Shown piece after piece: positions 1 through 11,523 of a stretch of DNA of 64,000 nt. Positions within the stretch are counted from its first letter, which is position 1. Every line of letters starts with the position of its first letter. This DNA is from Lithobates sylvaticus (lineage: Eukaryota; Chordata; Amphibia; Anura; Ranidae), in the NCBI GenBank assembly GCA_028564925.1, contig CM053033.1, forward strand, positions 206,959,607 to 207,023,606, read 5' to 3'. Both the position numbers and the translations under genes were made by a program. The notes under the pieces were generated by a model. That model saw nothing but the letters and a program-made list of their open reading frames with translations, did no database searches and was not told where the DNA came from.

Positions 1-943
1 AAATGAGAGCTGTAAAATACTCACCATGCCTCTCAACAAATAGCTTGGGGTGTCTACTTTCCAAAATGGGGTCATTTGGGGGGGTTTTGTGCTATTTTGG
101 CATTTTATGGCCTTCGAAACTGTGATAGGTAGTGAGGAGTGAAATCAAAAATTTGCACCCTTAGAAATCCTGAAGGCGGTGCTTGGGTTTCGGGGCCCCG
201 TACGCGGCTAGGCTCCCAAAAAGTCCCACACATGTGGTATCCCCATACTCAGGAGAAGCAGCAAAATGTATTTTGGGGTGCAATTCCACATATAACTATG
301 GCATGTGTGAGCAATATATCATTTAGTGACAACTTTTTGAAAAAAAATGTTTTTGTCTTTATTCAATCACTTGGGACTAAAAAAAAAAATATTCAATGGG
401 CTCAACATGCCTCTCAGCAAATAGCTTGGGGTGTCTACTTTCCAAAATGGGGTCATTTGGGGGGGTTTTGTACTTCCCTGCCATTTTAGCACCTCAAGAA
501 ATGAGATAGGCAGTCATAAATTAAAAGCGGTGTAAATTCCAGAAAATGTACTCTAGTTTGTAGACGCTATAACTTTTGCGCAAACCAATAAATATACGCT
601 TATTGGCATTTTTTTTACTAAAGACATGTGGCTGAATACATTTTGGCCCAAATGTTTGACTAAAATTGAGTTTATTAGATTTTTCTTATAACAAAAAGTA
701 GAAAATATCATTTTTTTTCAAAATTTTCGGTCTTTTTTCATTTATAACGCAAAAAATAAAAATCACAGAGGCAATCAAATACCATCAAAAGAAAGCTCTA
801 TTTGTGGGAAGAAAAGGACGCAAATTTAGTTTGGTTACAACATTGCATGACCGCGCAATTACCAGTTAAAGCAGTGCAGTGCGAAATTGAAAAAAGACCT
901 CTGGTCCTTAAGCTGACAATTGGTCCGGGGCTGAAGTGGTTAA
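1..943 (-). repeat. TTAA-flanked dispersed repeat, copy A (left end outside window)
   Basis: The right end reads GGGGCTGAAGTGGTTAA at 927-943, the inverse of the TTAACCACTTCAGCCCC start seen at 17278 and 26070. The inner part (about 555-640) has the same block as the other copies, with GCAAACCAATAAATATACGC. TTAA flanks at complete copies point to a TTAA-specific DNA transposon (piggyBac or Kolobok type). No transposase is encoded. The left 540 bases are not shared with the other copies here. Confidence 0.7.
29..493. repeat. Direct duplication inside the copy A repeat
   Basis: An 84-bp block with the core CTTGGGGTGTCTACTTTCC occurs at 29-112 and again at 410-493 with only a few differences in its left two thirds. 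The copies are about 380 bp apart, so the repeat contains a partial tandem duplication. There is no credible coding sequence. Confidence 0.75.
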
Positions 944-949
944 ACATCT

Positions 950-1262
950 TTACTGCTTGTAACCCCTTACCCCCCGTCCCCCATCTTTACTTCTTGCAGC
1001 CCCTACCCTCCTGTCACCTTTACTCTTTGCAACTCCTACCACCCCCCACCCATCATCTTTACTCCTTGTAACCCCTACAATCCTGTCATCTTTATTCCTT
1101 GTAGATCCTACGCCTACCCCCTGTACTCTTTACTCCTTGTAACCCCTACCCCTCTGTCATCTTTACTCATTGTAATCTCTATCCCCTCCCTCTATCATCT
1201 TTACCTCTATCAACTGTACTGTTAGTACCCCTGTCATCTGTCCTCCAGATACCTCTTTACCT
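950..1262. repeat. Pyrimidine-rich minisatellite
   Basis: Roughly nine degenerate units of 30-40 bp carry the core CATCTTTACTCCTTGTAACC followed by a C-rich spacer. The array begins straight after the TTAA at 940-943. It is strongly strand-asymmetric (C and T on this strand). Confidence 0.75.
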
Positions 1263-1931
1263 CTGTTATCTGTGATGCAATACCCCATTATTGCTGGGCC
1301 CAGTGACTCAGTAACTAGATCTTGTAGTGTTTTCCTATGTTGGCAGGCATGGATTTGTAATATTCTATTTACTGTACATATAACATCTCCCATTATGCAT
1401 GAAATCACAGTGATATGCCCCATAAGTAATAAGACCAGCCAGTAAANNNNNNNNNNNNNNNNNNNNNNNNNNNNNNNNNNNNNNNNNNNNNNNNNNNNNN
1501 NNNNNNNNNNNNNNNNNNNNNNNNNNNNNNNNNNNNNNNNNNNNNNNNNNNNNNNNNNNNNNNNNNNNNNNNNNNNNNNNNNNNNNNNNNNNNNNNNNNN
1601 NNNNNNNNNNNNNNNNNNNNNNNNNNNNNNNNNNNNNNNNNNNNNNNNNNNNNNNNNNNNNNNNNNNNNNNNNNNNNNNNNNNNNNNNNNNNNNNNNNNN
1701 NNNNNNNNNNNNNNNNNNNNNNNNNNNNNNNNNNNNNNNNNNNNNNNNNNNNNNNNNNNNNNNNNNNNNNNNNNNNNNNNNNNNNNNNNNNNNNNNNNNN
1801 NNNNNNNNNNNNNNNNNNNNNNNNNNNNNNNNNNNNNNNNNNNNNNNNNNNNNNNNNNNNNNNNNNNNNNNNNNNNNNNNNNNNNNNNNNNNNNNNNNNN
1901 NNNNNNNNNNNNNNNNNNNNNNNNNNNNNNN
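1263..1931. other. No gene seen, then assembly gap (N at 1447-1931)
   Basis: The 184 bases before the gap hold no recognisable element. Bases 1447-1931 are 485 undetermined bases; any reading frame drawn across them is meaningless. Confidence 0.9.
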
Positions 1932-2012
1932 TGACTCAAGTATAAGCCGAGGGGGCACTTTCAGCACAATAAAATGTGCTGAAAAACTCAGCTTATACTC
2001 GAGTATATACAG
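1932..2012. mobile_element. End of a TA-flanked MITE (CTCGAGTATAAGCCGAG family)
   Basis: The segment has the terminal motif CTTATACTCGAGTATATAC found at both ends of the complete copy at 58413-59100. Its left part adjoins the gap, so only this end is visible. Confidence 0.65.
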
Positions 2013-2057
2013 TAAATGATAAATATAGAAAAATAGAAATGTATTGTAGTATATTAA

Positions 2058-2429
2058 AGCGGGACTGTACTGTTTTTTTTTTAAAAGCCAGCAGCTACAA
2101 ATACTGCAGCTGCTGAATTTTAAAAAATGGACACTTACCTGTCACAGGTTCCAGCGATGTCGGCAGCAGAGGCCGATCAATCGATCGGCTCTCTGCTGCT
2201 GCCGGCGCCATTCTCGGTGAGGGAATCAGGAAGTGTTGCCTTAGCGGCTTCACTTCCCGGTTCCCTACTGCATGAGTCACGCAGCGCAATGAGAATCGTC
2301 AGCTATGTCAGCACGCCGGGACAGGAAGCTGCGTAATACCCCCCTCCCCCCTGAAAGGTGCCAAATGTGACACCGGAGGGGGGGAGGGTTCCGAAAAGCG
2401 GAAGTTCAACTTTAGGGTGAAATCCTGCT
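2058..2429. mobile_element. TTAA-flanked MITE
   Basis: The inverted ends are AGCGGGA on the left and TCCTGCT on the right, with TTAA at 2054-2057 and 2430-2433. The length is 372 bp and there is no coding capacity. TTAA target duplication is typical of piggyBac and Kolobok transposons. Confidence 0.7.
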
Positions 2430-2535
2430 TTAAGTTAACAATTTTAGCTCATAAATGACTACAAACAATTAATGAACTTCATGAAAAAAAGACGTGTTAT
2501 AGATCGATATGATACACTTGTTAGATGCTGTAGGC

Positions 2536-2680
2536 CAGTGATGCCAGTGACCTTGGCACTCCAGATGTTTTGGAACTACATTTCCCATGATGCTCAACTA
2601 CACTGCACAGTGCATGAGCATCATGGAAAAATGTAGTTCCAAAACATCTGGGTCTGGGGTGCCAAGGTTCTTCATCACTG
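2536..2680. mobile_element. hAT-type foldback MITE
   Basis: The element is almost all inverted repeat: CAGTGATG begins it, CATCACTG ends it, and ATGTTTTGGAACTACATTT in the left arm pairs with its complement in the right. The flanks CTGTAGGC (2528-2535) and CTGTAGGG (2681-2688) match at 7 of 8 positions, as expected for an aged 8-bp hAT duplication. Confidence 0.8.
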
Positions 2681-2694
2681 CTGTAGGGGGTCAA

Positions 2695-2825
2695 AAGACA
2701 CCACATGGAGTGTAAACTCCACACCCAACGCGTTTCAGAGATTACTTCCTGATAGGATGTAGATAGTCTAGGGGTAGGTTAACCCTTGATACCTCTGTAT
2801 AAGGTGTGACTTCCAATCCCCACAG
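2695..2825 (-). mobile_element. Penelope-like terminal-repeat remnant
   Basis: On the minus strand the segment reads TATCAGGAAGTAATCTCTG followed by GAAACGCGTTGGG. This resembles the CTGANGA / stem / GAAAC layout of hammerhead-bearing ends of Penelope-like retroelements, but the core is imperfect. It is a short fossil with no coding sequence. The assignment rests on the motif alone. Confidence 0.4.
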
Positions 2826-2888
2826 GCCTGGAGATTTAACCCTTTGAGACACAAAGACAATGACAATGTCTCTCCAAGCAAAATCTAA

Positions 2889-3186
2889 ATCGTTATTTTT
2901 TTTAATGGATCATAAACGTTAAACGCTGGTGAGCCACGTTTTTTCAGCGTTTATCTACATTTATCAGCGTTTGGTGTTTTTTGTGGTCATAAAAACAACT
3001 CCTGAACGCGATTTTATGGCATTCAGAAAACAGCCCATAAACTCCACTGCTGGTAAAAGTTTAAAAACGTCCATGTGTGCATGGACACATAGGATAACAT
3101 AGAGGGGAGTTAATGGGCTGTAAAAAAAATGCCCAAACTCCAAAAAATTTCCATTTATGAGCTCCAGTGTGCATGGAGCTTTAGAC
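2889..3186. repeat. Dispersed repeat rich in AAACGC motifs
   Basis: Many copies of AACGC or GCGTT lie in an A/T-rich background, ending near GTGTGCATGGAGC. The style matches the short amphibian MITEs at 13914-14236, but clear terminal repeats are not visible. A small Harbinger-MITE end (TGTGTACGGGGCATAAG) follows at about 3355-3372. Confidence 0.4.
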
Positions 3187-3418
3187 ATATGCAATGTAAA
3201 AAAATATAGGCAGTCTAGCCTTTGTCTATAGTATCAAGCCAGAAACAAACTTACATGTTGATGATAGAAAATCACATAATAGCCACATAAAGTATCAGTT
3301 TAAAAAAAGACAAGTCCCGCCACATCCACGTTTTTTCCGACGAAAAATCCGCTCATGTGTACGGGGCATAAGGGGGAGGATATGATGTGGAAACAGGCAT
3401 GAACGTAATGCTGTATGG

Positions 3419-3575
3419 CAGGGGTCTCAAACTGGCAGCCCTCCAGCTGTTGCAGAACTACAAGTCCCATGAGGCATCGCAAGGCTGACAGTTAAAAGCA
3501 TGACTCCCACCGGCAGAGACATGATGGGAGTTGTAGTTTCACAACAGCTGGAGGGCCGTCAGTTTGAGACCCCTG
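3419..3575. mobile_element. hAT foldback MITE with perfect 8-bp target duplication
   Basis: The terminal repeats CAGGGGTCTCAAACTGGC and GTCAGTTTGAGACCCCTG enclose long paired arms (CCCTCCAGCTGTTGCA and its inverse). CTGTATGG occurs on both sides (3411-3418 and 3576-3583), an exact 8-bp duplication. A second, partial copy lies at 54545-54668. Confidence 0.9.
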
Positions 3576-3583
3576 CTGTATGG

Positions 3584-4256
3584 GCTCTAGAGTCAAAACA
3601 ATATATATAGAGTTGACCTGCATATTGGATGTATGTGGTCCTAAGCAAAGCAAATATACCAGCCATCCAGAAAAAAAGCAGCTAAGAGCAAAAAGGCATC
3701 ACATTATAACTTACCAATGAAGGTCATGGATTAGAGCATCCCCTGGATCGTGGTAAAGACCACCCTGCCAAATGGCATATGGAGGTGACAGAGCTAGGCC
3801 AGTTGGACACCTTAAATACCCCTGGAGTGGAGCGGACATGCCTACACACTGCCACGCGGTGCAAAGTGCCATGCAGGGCTGGCGTGCGTTCCACTGCCGG
3901 CCCCCGGGCGCGACCCCGTAACTGAGGGCGGCGCCACGTCACGTACCCGCCAACACACAGATGGGCAGAGCCAGGGCAGTGCGGCCAAAATGTAACCAAG
4001 GGTTGCTAAGCAACTCTGGGGAGGAAAGGCCACTGTCCGGCAAAAAAACTCACCCAAGATGACTTACGCCACCCTCTGCATATGCATGGGTGCGCCAGAT
4101 GGGAGCCCATAAGAAGCCAGGGATCGGAGCTGCTGCGGGACGGTTGAGCCCCGGATGGAAATGGCTGAAACAACTCATGTGTGAGGACACAAACTCATAG
4201 GAATTGCAGCGAACGTACAGTCAGCACTTACAAGTGCACCACATGGGAAAAACAAT
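3584..4256. other. No gene recognised
   Basis: This is single-copy-looking sequence with a GC-rich stretch at 3840-3960. Open frames on the minus strand are short and unlike known proteins. No splice-bounded exon was recognised. Confidence 0.6.
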
Positions 4257-4376
4257 GTATATATATATATATATATATATATAATTATATATATATATAT
4301 ATAATCAAATATATAAAATATATGGATGAACAATGCAGACATTTGGTAAAGACAACAAAAAAAAAAAAAAAAAGAC
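4257..4376. repeat. (TA)n microsatellite and poly-A tract
   Basis: An almost uninterrupted TA repeat spans about 4257-4305, followed by an A/T-rich stretch and an A run at 4359-4374. Translations of it (poly Ile-Tyr) are not genes. Confidence 0.9.
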
Positions 4377-5043
4377 AGAGCAGCAAACAAAAAGATATAT
4401 ACTGAGTGTAGAGAATAGAGAGGCAAGTTGGTAAAATGTTCCTATTTGTGGCGGGGTAGATGTAAAACTACATTATGTTTTTTGTAATGTGGCCTTCAGG
4501 TGGCCTCATTCATACCTGGAGGTGAAATAGCTCCAAGACGGTAAATCCATCTTAGTTCAGTTGGAGTAATTTTTTATTATTATTTATTTTTTTATTCCAC
4601 ACCTAGAAAGGGGCAGTCACAACCCCTAAATTAACCAGGAGCCAGGAGTGCAATAATAACGTTAGCCCTGGCTCACACTAATGCGATGCGGGAAGCACAG
4701 CGAATCCTGCTGCGTTCCCCGCACCACATTGCAATCGCACGGCGTCCATGTGATCTGCTGCGGGTGTCAATGTTAGATTAAAGACACCCCGAAACTAATT
4801 GCATTTTGTGACTGCCGGAATTGCATAGCCTGGGTGTGAACACCTGCAATGCGATTCAGGTCACAAAAAAAGGTGGAGAGAGCTGGACATAAAATTGGGG
4901 GCCTTTCCATGGGCGATAGCCAAAGGATAGAGGAAATTGATCTCTTCCGACAGGCACAGGCCTCTATCTGCATCCAGATTGGGTGGGGCTGCGTACTGTG
5001 AAATCAGAATGAATATTCTTTAACGAGAACTGCAATCTGTTAA
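4377..5043. other. No gene; possible MITE fragment
   Basis: The part from about 4664 to 4870 has the short GCGATGCGGG / GCAATCGCAC motifs and 'gctcacactaatgc' style start of an amphibian MITE, without clear ends. The remainder is unassigned. Confidence 0.4.
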
Positions 5044-5143
5044 GGCTCCATTCACACTTGTGACTTGTCATGCAACCCATCCAAAGTTGCGTCAAAGTTG
5101 CACTCCAAAGTCGGTGCAACTTTGGAGTCGTACAAGTGTGAAT
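5044..5143. mobile_element. MITE fragment (TTCACACTTG family)
   Basis: It starts GGCTCCATTCACACTTGTG and ends GTCGTACAAGTGTGAA, so both ends face inwards, but it is only about 100 bp. The complete relative is at 34324-34568. Confidence 0.6.
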
Positions 5144-6829
5144 AGAGATTACATTTCTAATGCACTCAGTGCTAACGTGGTGTCTTTAAAAATAGCAGTG
5201 TCTACCAGTGCTGGGACAATAGGCTATAATCAGTTCCCACTAGCCAAACTGAATGGTGTTTGTAGGTTATTCCTCCTGCTATTCCTCCTTTTGTAGGATT
5301 TCCTCCTCCTGCTCCAATTTCCTGGCGCAAACCCCAAAACATACAAATAGATTAATTCGATTTTAACGAAAATGGCCTCTACAGTGTGTAGTAGGGACAT
5401 TACAGGGTAAGTTTATTTTGGGCGGTGACTGATGTGAAAAATCCAGTCGTTCTTTGAAGCTGATTATGAGTAAGATACTGTACATAAATAAATAAAATAG
5501 CCTTGGGAGTTCTGTTCATACAGTGTAAGTGACCGTGTACTGATTGGGGACTAAGTATGTACGGAACCAACGTGCATTATGCAGGAGCAAAAGGTTTAAA
5601 TATTTAAAGAGAGACCCGGAAGGCCTTCTTTCATATTACACACACGCACACATACATTACACAAATACTTTGCAGGTATCTGATTAATAAAAGGTATAGT
5701 CTTGTCAACAAAAAATCTTGAAGCATATACAGGGAACAAGTTCTATACATTCTGTAATGGCAGCCCACATCATGCATTTCTCGCAGTAGAGGATTCTTTA
5801 AATCAGAACTTTACCTAACAACTTGATAAAAAAAAAAAACGTTCTTTAGCAAGGAACATGCATTCTACATTAATAATTATGCTACCAAAATGAGTACGTG
5901 CTGTAAATTGCCTCAAGTATTGTTCCTATATCTTTTTGTTCGAGGCTGCCATTTTACTGGAGCTCAGAGCCCCTGAACAGCAGTAAATCATAAATCGGAA
6001 CAAAACTCATCAATCTGTTTAAAAAAACAGTTACATTCCTGGAATGCTTGGATTGATAACTGTCACATTTGCTTGTTTCCCAAACCAAACTGTCCAACCA
6101 TCAAATGGCTGGAGTCTTAGCTTAACCCATGTGCAGCACCATCAGTGTTGCCAACCTACCAGATGGAAATTTACTGACACAACACCCAAAATTTACTGGC
6201 ACAGCCACGTTTTTACTGGCATTTTCCAAAAGTTACAAAATTACAGTTTTAAGTGCAAATTTCAGTATTTAGGCTACAGACAAGTACAATATGCAATTAG
6301 CAATGTGATTTACGGTGGGTATTAGGGCAAAAAGCATGCTTCTTATTTTATTTTCTATATAGTAAGTAAGTAGCTCAGGTACAGGAGGGCAAGAAAGTAG
6401 AATGGGTGGCGCACACACATGAAACTGACTCTCACAGTGACAATGACAGCAGTGTGTAGCACCACAGATGATGATGACACCTCACCGACAGGACACATCC
6501 TCTCCTGAGTATTACGGGAACTATGGTCAAGTGGCTGAGGCCCTACATAGTGAATTATGGTCAACTTAATTGTAAAATTAATAAAATACTTACCTAATCA
6601 GTCTATTGTTGGTTGCAACCTGCTTGCCCTTCAGACACCTACACTACTAGGAATGTACACACTGCAGCTACTCTGTAATCTTGGCCCTGGTGCCTGGGTC
6701 TCCCAAACTCGGGCACCTAGCAACACTGACAGCTCCTTCCGCCTCTTTCTTCTCCATGCTAATGTTAAAGCACTACATACTTTCTGAGACCTGCTGCTCT
6801 CCCATCCGATAATCTAAAGAAAAAATCCA
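5144..6829. other. No gene recognised
   Basis: About 1.7 kb of A/T-rich sequence without a credible coding exon. A pair of short elements may start near 6138 (CAGTGTTGCCAACC, hAT-like start) but I could not find a matching end. Confidence 0.5.
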
Positions 6830-7056
6830 GATGGAAACCCTATTTTACATCCATCTGGCGGATCTGATCGGATCAAAATGGACAGGTGGACTGCTTTCAT
6901 CCGATCTCCCTATAGAGAAGAGTGTGTATCTGACAGGTACGTCTCAGCACAGTGAGCGGAGAAGGATCTGTCATACACCTGCACAGCGTGGATCGGCAAA
7001 TCGATCCCCCGCTGAGAGAAATGGAGTATGCCGGGCGTAAAGCCTGTGTGAAAGGA
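6830..7056. mobile_element. MITE fragment related to the 10280-10683 element
   Basis: It shares CGGATCTGATCGGATC, CAGTGAGCGGAGA and CCGCTGAG blocks, in the same order, with the complete TAA-flanked MITE at 10280-10683 and ends GTGTGAAAGGA. Its left end is lost. Confidence 0.6.
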
Positions 7057-7057
7057 C

Positions 7058-8270
7058 ACTAAAACTCACCATCATAGGCAAGACCAAAGAGCTATCAAAG
7101 GGCATCAGGGACAAGATTGTAGACCTGCACAAGGCTGCAATGGCTCCCAAAACCATCATCAGGAAGCTTGGTGAAAAGGAGACAATTGTTGTAGAAATTA
7201 TTAGCAAATGGAAGAAATACAAACTAAAAAATACATTATCCTCGTTCTGGAGCTGAGGTAAGGATGATCATGAGAAAAGCATGGAATCAGGAAAGAGCTA
7301 CATGTGATGAGTTTAAAGCCTCATACACACGATCGGACCGTGGACCAACTTTCCCGTGGATTTTTGTCCAAAGGGCGTTGGCCCCAAGTTGGTATTGCAT
7401 ACACACGTTCTGACTTTTTAGCCAACCAACACGAATGTAGTGACGTTTCAACGTACTGACGACACTTCAAAAGAGGACGTTCGAATACTCCAGCGCCACC
7501 TTTGGTCAACTTCTATAATGTTGTCTGATCTTTTGCATTGGTTCTGAGCATGCGTGTTTGTACTTTGGACAAAAGTCCGTTGGTTTTGTGTACACACGGT
7601 CGGACTTTGGTCCATCGGACTTTTGTTGGCAGAAAGTTGGTCCGTTCGCACAGCCAACAAAAGTCCGATGAAATCTGGAAAAAGTTGGTCCGATGGAGCG
7701 TACACACGGTCGGATGTTGGTCCAAAACAGCTAATTTGCATGTTGGTTGTCAAAAAGTCAGATCGTGTGTACGGGCCTTAAGAATGATCTCAAGGCAGTT
7801 GGGACAGGGCCACGTATTGAACAATTTAGGATGAGAACCTTATTCCCTCAGCCTTAACACTGAAGATGGGTCATGGATGTGTCTTTCAGCATGACAATGA
7901 CCAAAAACATGTAACAAGGAATTGGCTAAGGAATAATCACATTAAGGTCATGGAGTGGCCTAGCCAGTCTCCATACCGTAATCATATATAAAATGTATAG
8001 AGGGAGATGAAACTTCGAGTTGTCAATCGAAAGTTTAGAAAGATTTGATATTTTAAGAAGATCTGTAAAGAGTGGATCAAAATCCCTCCTGAGATTTTTA
8101 TAAACCTGGTCTGGTCAACAACTACAAGAAACGACACCTCTGTGCTTGACAACAAGGGTTTCTCTACTAACTAGTAAGTCGTTTTGCTTGTGCATTGTAA
8201 TCACTAAACTGCAAACTCAAATTTAAAATATTTGTATTATGTATTATATCTTGATATTTGTTAGCTATCA
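7058..8270 (+). pseudogene. Dead Tc1/mariner transposase, split by a MITE
   Basis: Two coding remnants flank an inserted Harbinger MITE. The left one (about 7070-7230) reads [15 protein letters not shown] and [11 protein letters not shown], the N-terminal DNA-binding part of Tc1-like transposases. The right one (about 7784-8160) includes [11 protein letters not shown], the second catalytic aspartate region, and EWPSQSP, which normally precedes the catalytic glutamate. A TAA stop follows directly and most of the central catalytic domain is missing. Tc1 enzymes cut and paste elements at TA targets; this copy cannot. It is much more decayed than the copy at 51933-53555. Confidence 0.85.
7314..7782. 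mobile_element. Harbinger MITE inserted in the Tc1 pseudogene
   Basis: The ends GCCTCATACACACGATCGG and GATCGTGTGTACGGGCC are inverted repeats, and the body is full of TACACACGGTCGG and TTGGTCC motifs. It has no coding capacity. Its ends match the terminus of the Harbinger fragment at 14763-15488. Confidence 0.85.
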
Positions 8271-8330
8271 GGTCTCTGTTTCTTGTAAAATACAGCTATG
8301 TTGAAATATTATGAAGCCTACATTACTTTC

Positions 8331-8758
8331 TAATGCCCCGTACACACGGTCAGAAATTCCGACCACAAAATCCGTCGGATTTTTTCCGACGGATATTGTC
8401 CGACACTGGTGTTGCATACACACGGTCGGACAAAGTTGTTGGAAAATCCGATCATCCTGAACGTGGTGACGTTCGTTGCGTACGACGGGACTACGTAGAG
8501 GCTAGTAGCCAATAGCTTTGGTCTTGTAATGTGATCTGAGCATGCGTGGCACTTTGTCCATCGGAATTCGCTACACGATCGGAAAAAGTCCGATAGGACT
8601 TTGTTGTCGGAAAATTTGAGAGCAGGATCTCAAACTTTTTCCGTCGGAAATTCCGATGGAAAAAGTCCGATGGAGCCCACACACAGTTGAAATTTCCGAC
8701 AACATGGTCCGATAGGACATTTTCCTTCAGAAAATCCGACCGTGTGTACGGGGCATTA
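8331..8758. mobile_element. Harbinger MITE
   Basis: The ends are near-perfect inverted repeats, TAATGCCCCGTACACACGG and CCGTGTGTACGGGGCATTA. The interior shares GACGGGACTACGTAGAGGC and TTGTAATGTGATCTGAGC with the copy at 16141-16572, marking them as one subfamily. It is 428 bp and non-coding. Confidence 0.9.
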
Positions 8759-10279
8759 GTGGGCAAACTTTACAAAATTAACAGGGCTCAAATAATAATT
8801 TTCTACACTGTAACATGTATATATTATATCAAGCATAATTACACTACTTCACCCTCAATTTTTTATATTTAACCATAAAAAAGGCAATTACACAAGTGGT
8901 TTAATTGGTAACAATTTTTTATGGTCTCCATAGACCATCCATTAATTTCCATTTTGGTTATTATTTCTAAAAGAAATATAAAGACAAAATCTTTTGGTAA
9001 GAAACAGCATTGCCCATGAATAACTAATCCATTATTAACATTCTTGAATGATGTTGTCGCTTTTGTTCTGACAACGACGGTTTGTCAACTGGGGCTATAT
9101 TATTTGGATCAAGATGATTTAGTGAAGTCCACCGAAACTGAAGTTCACCTTTGAGTGCAGAAAATATATGATTGTATATGTTGTACACAAAGTCTTGACG
9201 ACATGCTTCATATATAACCCTTAAAATCCATTGACCTCTTGCCTTACTGTACTGACTGCTGAAGCTATCGCTTGGGTCAGAACAATTATCATGCAAATTT
9301 GAATTGTGCTCCAGAATAGACAGCTGTGTCCTTGCTACCATGGCGTCAATAAAAAAATGATTTATTTTCGGTTTGTATTTTAATGCCGTGCTATGGAATA
9401 TTTCTAGATTTCCAGTGTGGCAAAATAAGTCTTTCGATATCTCTAAGCCATGTTTTTCTTAAAACAATGTCTTTCAGCTCTTTGTATGCACATGATCCAT
9501 TTCTTAACCATTTTCATGTTATATTGCATGTTTCACCAATGGGAGAATCCTTGCATTCTTTGTAGTGTTCACATCCATGCCATTGATGAACATTGATTAC
9601 ATAACATAATACCGAACACCACTGTTCCTTTAATTTTTTGAAGAATTGCGCTCACAATTAGCTGATGCCCACCATAAATGATTTTTTAGGGATGGAATCC
9701 ATGGTTCCAACTCAGAACAGCCTTTTTTTTTTTTTATTACTAGCGGCACTAATCTTTGCCCCTACCAATTTTGCCATATGCCAGATGTCAAACTGATGTA
9801 TAATGTTGGAATACTTTTGTCTGAGTAGTTTTCTAATAGTACCATGCCTGTCTGTGCAAATAATACTGACGTTTAGACCTCTTTCTCGCAGCTCATCTAG
9901 TGCTTTCACAAAGGCTTTGCCCTCCAAAGAAACGGAACTGGAACCTGGAGTTAGTTGTACCACAGCAAAGCCCACAATTTTTTTTGTTTTTGCTTCCATG
10001 AAAGAATACGTGTAATATTTGGCGTTGAAACCAGGGCTATCACATTGTCCGTCACCTGATAAACAGACTGCACTTCCAGATAGTTGGTATATTGTTTTAT
10101 TTTGCTCTAATTGCCAATAGTAATCAATGGCAGGGAATATATAGTTTTTCTGATATTTGTAATACAGGCAGTCCCCTTTACAAACATCCAACTTACAAAT
10201 GACTCCTACTTACAAACGGGAGGAGACAACAGGAAGTGAGAGGAGATCCACCCCTAGGAAGGGAAATTCTCTCCTGTAA

Positions 10280-10683
10280 GGCCCCTTTCACATGGTCGGA
10301 CCGTTCAGATCCGCCTGTCAGTTTTGACGGCGGATCTGAACGGGCGCTCCATGTTAGCCTATGGAGCGTCGGTTGTCAGCGGAGACATCTCCGCTGACAT
10401 CCGACCCGGTCCGATCCGCCAAAAGCAGACGTATGGGCTATACGTCCAGATCCGTAGCTGGCGGATCGGATCGGGTGAGATCTGATGAAAACGGACACAC
10501 TGTCCGTTTTCATCCGATCTCTCCATAGAGATCAGCGGCGCTCGCAAGCCCCTCCCCGCTCAGTGAGCGGAGAGAGGCTTGTCATCCGCCGGTTCAGCGG
10601 AGATCAACGGAGAGATCTCCCGCTGAGCCGGCGGACAGAGGCGGGCTCCGTGCAAGCGGAGCCCGCCTCGTGTGAAAGGGGCC
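10280..10683. mobile_element. TAA-flanked MITE (GGCCCCTTTCACA family)
   Basis: Inverted ends GGCCCCTTTCACA and TGTGAAAGGGGCC are bordered by TAA on both sides (10277-10279, 10684-10686). The interior is GC-rich with many GGATC / GATCC pairs and can fold extensively. Relatives are at 34324-34568 and 43972-44341. A 3-bp TAA duplication fits PIF/Harbinger targeting. Confidence 0.85.
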
Positions 10684-10951
10684 TAAGAGTTAATATGGGA
10701 AAAAGGCGTCTCCACTGATGCTTTATCACCAGTCCTTATTTCCCTAACAACCCAAAATGTTCAAAATCCAATTGTCATTGGGACAGAGGGTGAGGTGAAA
10801 TCTTCTGAACAGGGACACAGACAGCAAAACAAATGTTACAGGGGTGATAACCCGTCCCTATGCTATCCAAAAAGCTTAAAAATAGATTTTTTTGTCTAGA
10901 GCTACACTTAAAAAATGGACCTGTTCCGACTTACAAACAGATTAAACTTAA

Positions 10952-11523
10952 AGCGGTTCTGCACACACTTCATTTAGTAAATCTCTTTGCCTTCCAAATC
11001 AGGCAAAGAGTACTAAATGAAGTGTTTTTTTTTTTTTTTTTTCACTTACCTTGTAATTGCTGCTCTGTCTCTGCGGCGGTGGGCGGGTCTGTGCGTCGAT
11101 CCTCGTCATGCCGCACTGTCTCCTGGGATCTGGTGTCATTGATCCCAGGAGTCAGTGTGGACATCCGCCGAAATCTCGCGAGATTTAGGGGGCTCCTGCC
11201 GAAATCTCGTGAGATTACGGCAGATGTGGCCGAAATCTCGCGAGATTTCGGCGAACGTGAGCTACACTTTGCCGTTACTGCGCACACGCGAAATCGGCGC
11301 AGTAACGGCGGTGCATGCTGGGCCATAGAAGGTGCTTGTGTGGTTTCACATGCCCACAGGCAAGATGGCACCCAGCAGCAACACTTTTTATAAGTGTTTA
11401 TTTGTGACGAAAACCGTCAGCAGTTCCCTCTGAAAACGGAACACGTGAGTGTGTAATAACCATCTCCTAATCCTTCTCATTGCACAAAAAAAAAAAATAC
11501 ATTACAGACAGTGTCGTTCCGCT
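10952..11523. mobile_element. TTAA-flanked MITE with CGCG-element array
   Basis: TTAA at 10948-10951 and 11524-11527 borders inverted ends AGCGGTTCTGCAC and GTCGTTCCGCT. It carries a long T run, a GC-rich body and three TCTCGNGAGA palindromes. It is closely related to the copy at 12671-13233 and inserted into the TA-flanked element. Confidence 0.85.
11174..11245. promoter_or_regulatory. Three TCTCGCGAGA-type palindromes
   Basis: TCTCGCGAGA lies at 11174-11183 and 11236-11245, and TCTCGTGAGA at 11205-11214, about 31 bp apart, each in the wider palindrome CGAAATCTCGCGAGATTT. TCTCGCGAGA is an established vertebrate promoter element bound by BANP and studied with Kaiso. Binding here is inference. 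Confidence 0.6.

Noticed and set aside
1163-1967. Long minus-strand frames across 1447-1931
   Set aside because: They consist of undetermined bases; the flanking residues match no family.
3724-4057. Minus-strand frames in GC-rich sequence as possible exons
   Set aside because: No family match and no clear splice signals in phase.
8331-8758. Frames of 60-91 residues rich in SDRV and TRSD
   Set aside because: Translations of the TACACACGGTCGG motifs in Harbinger MITEs; the same artefact recurs at each copy.
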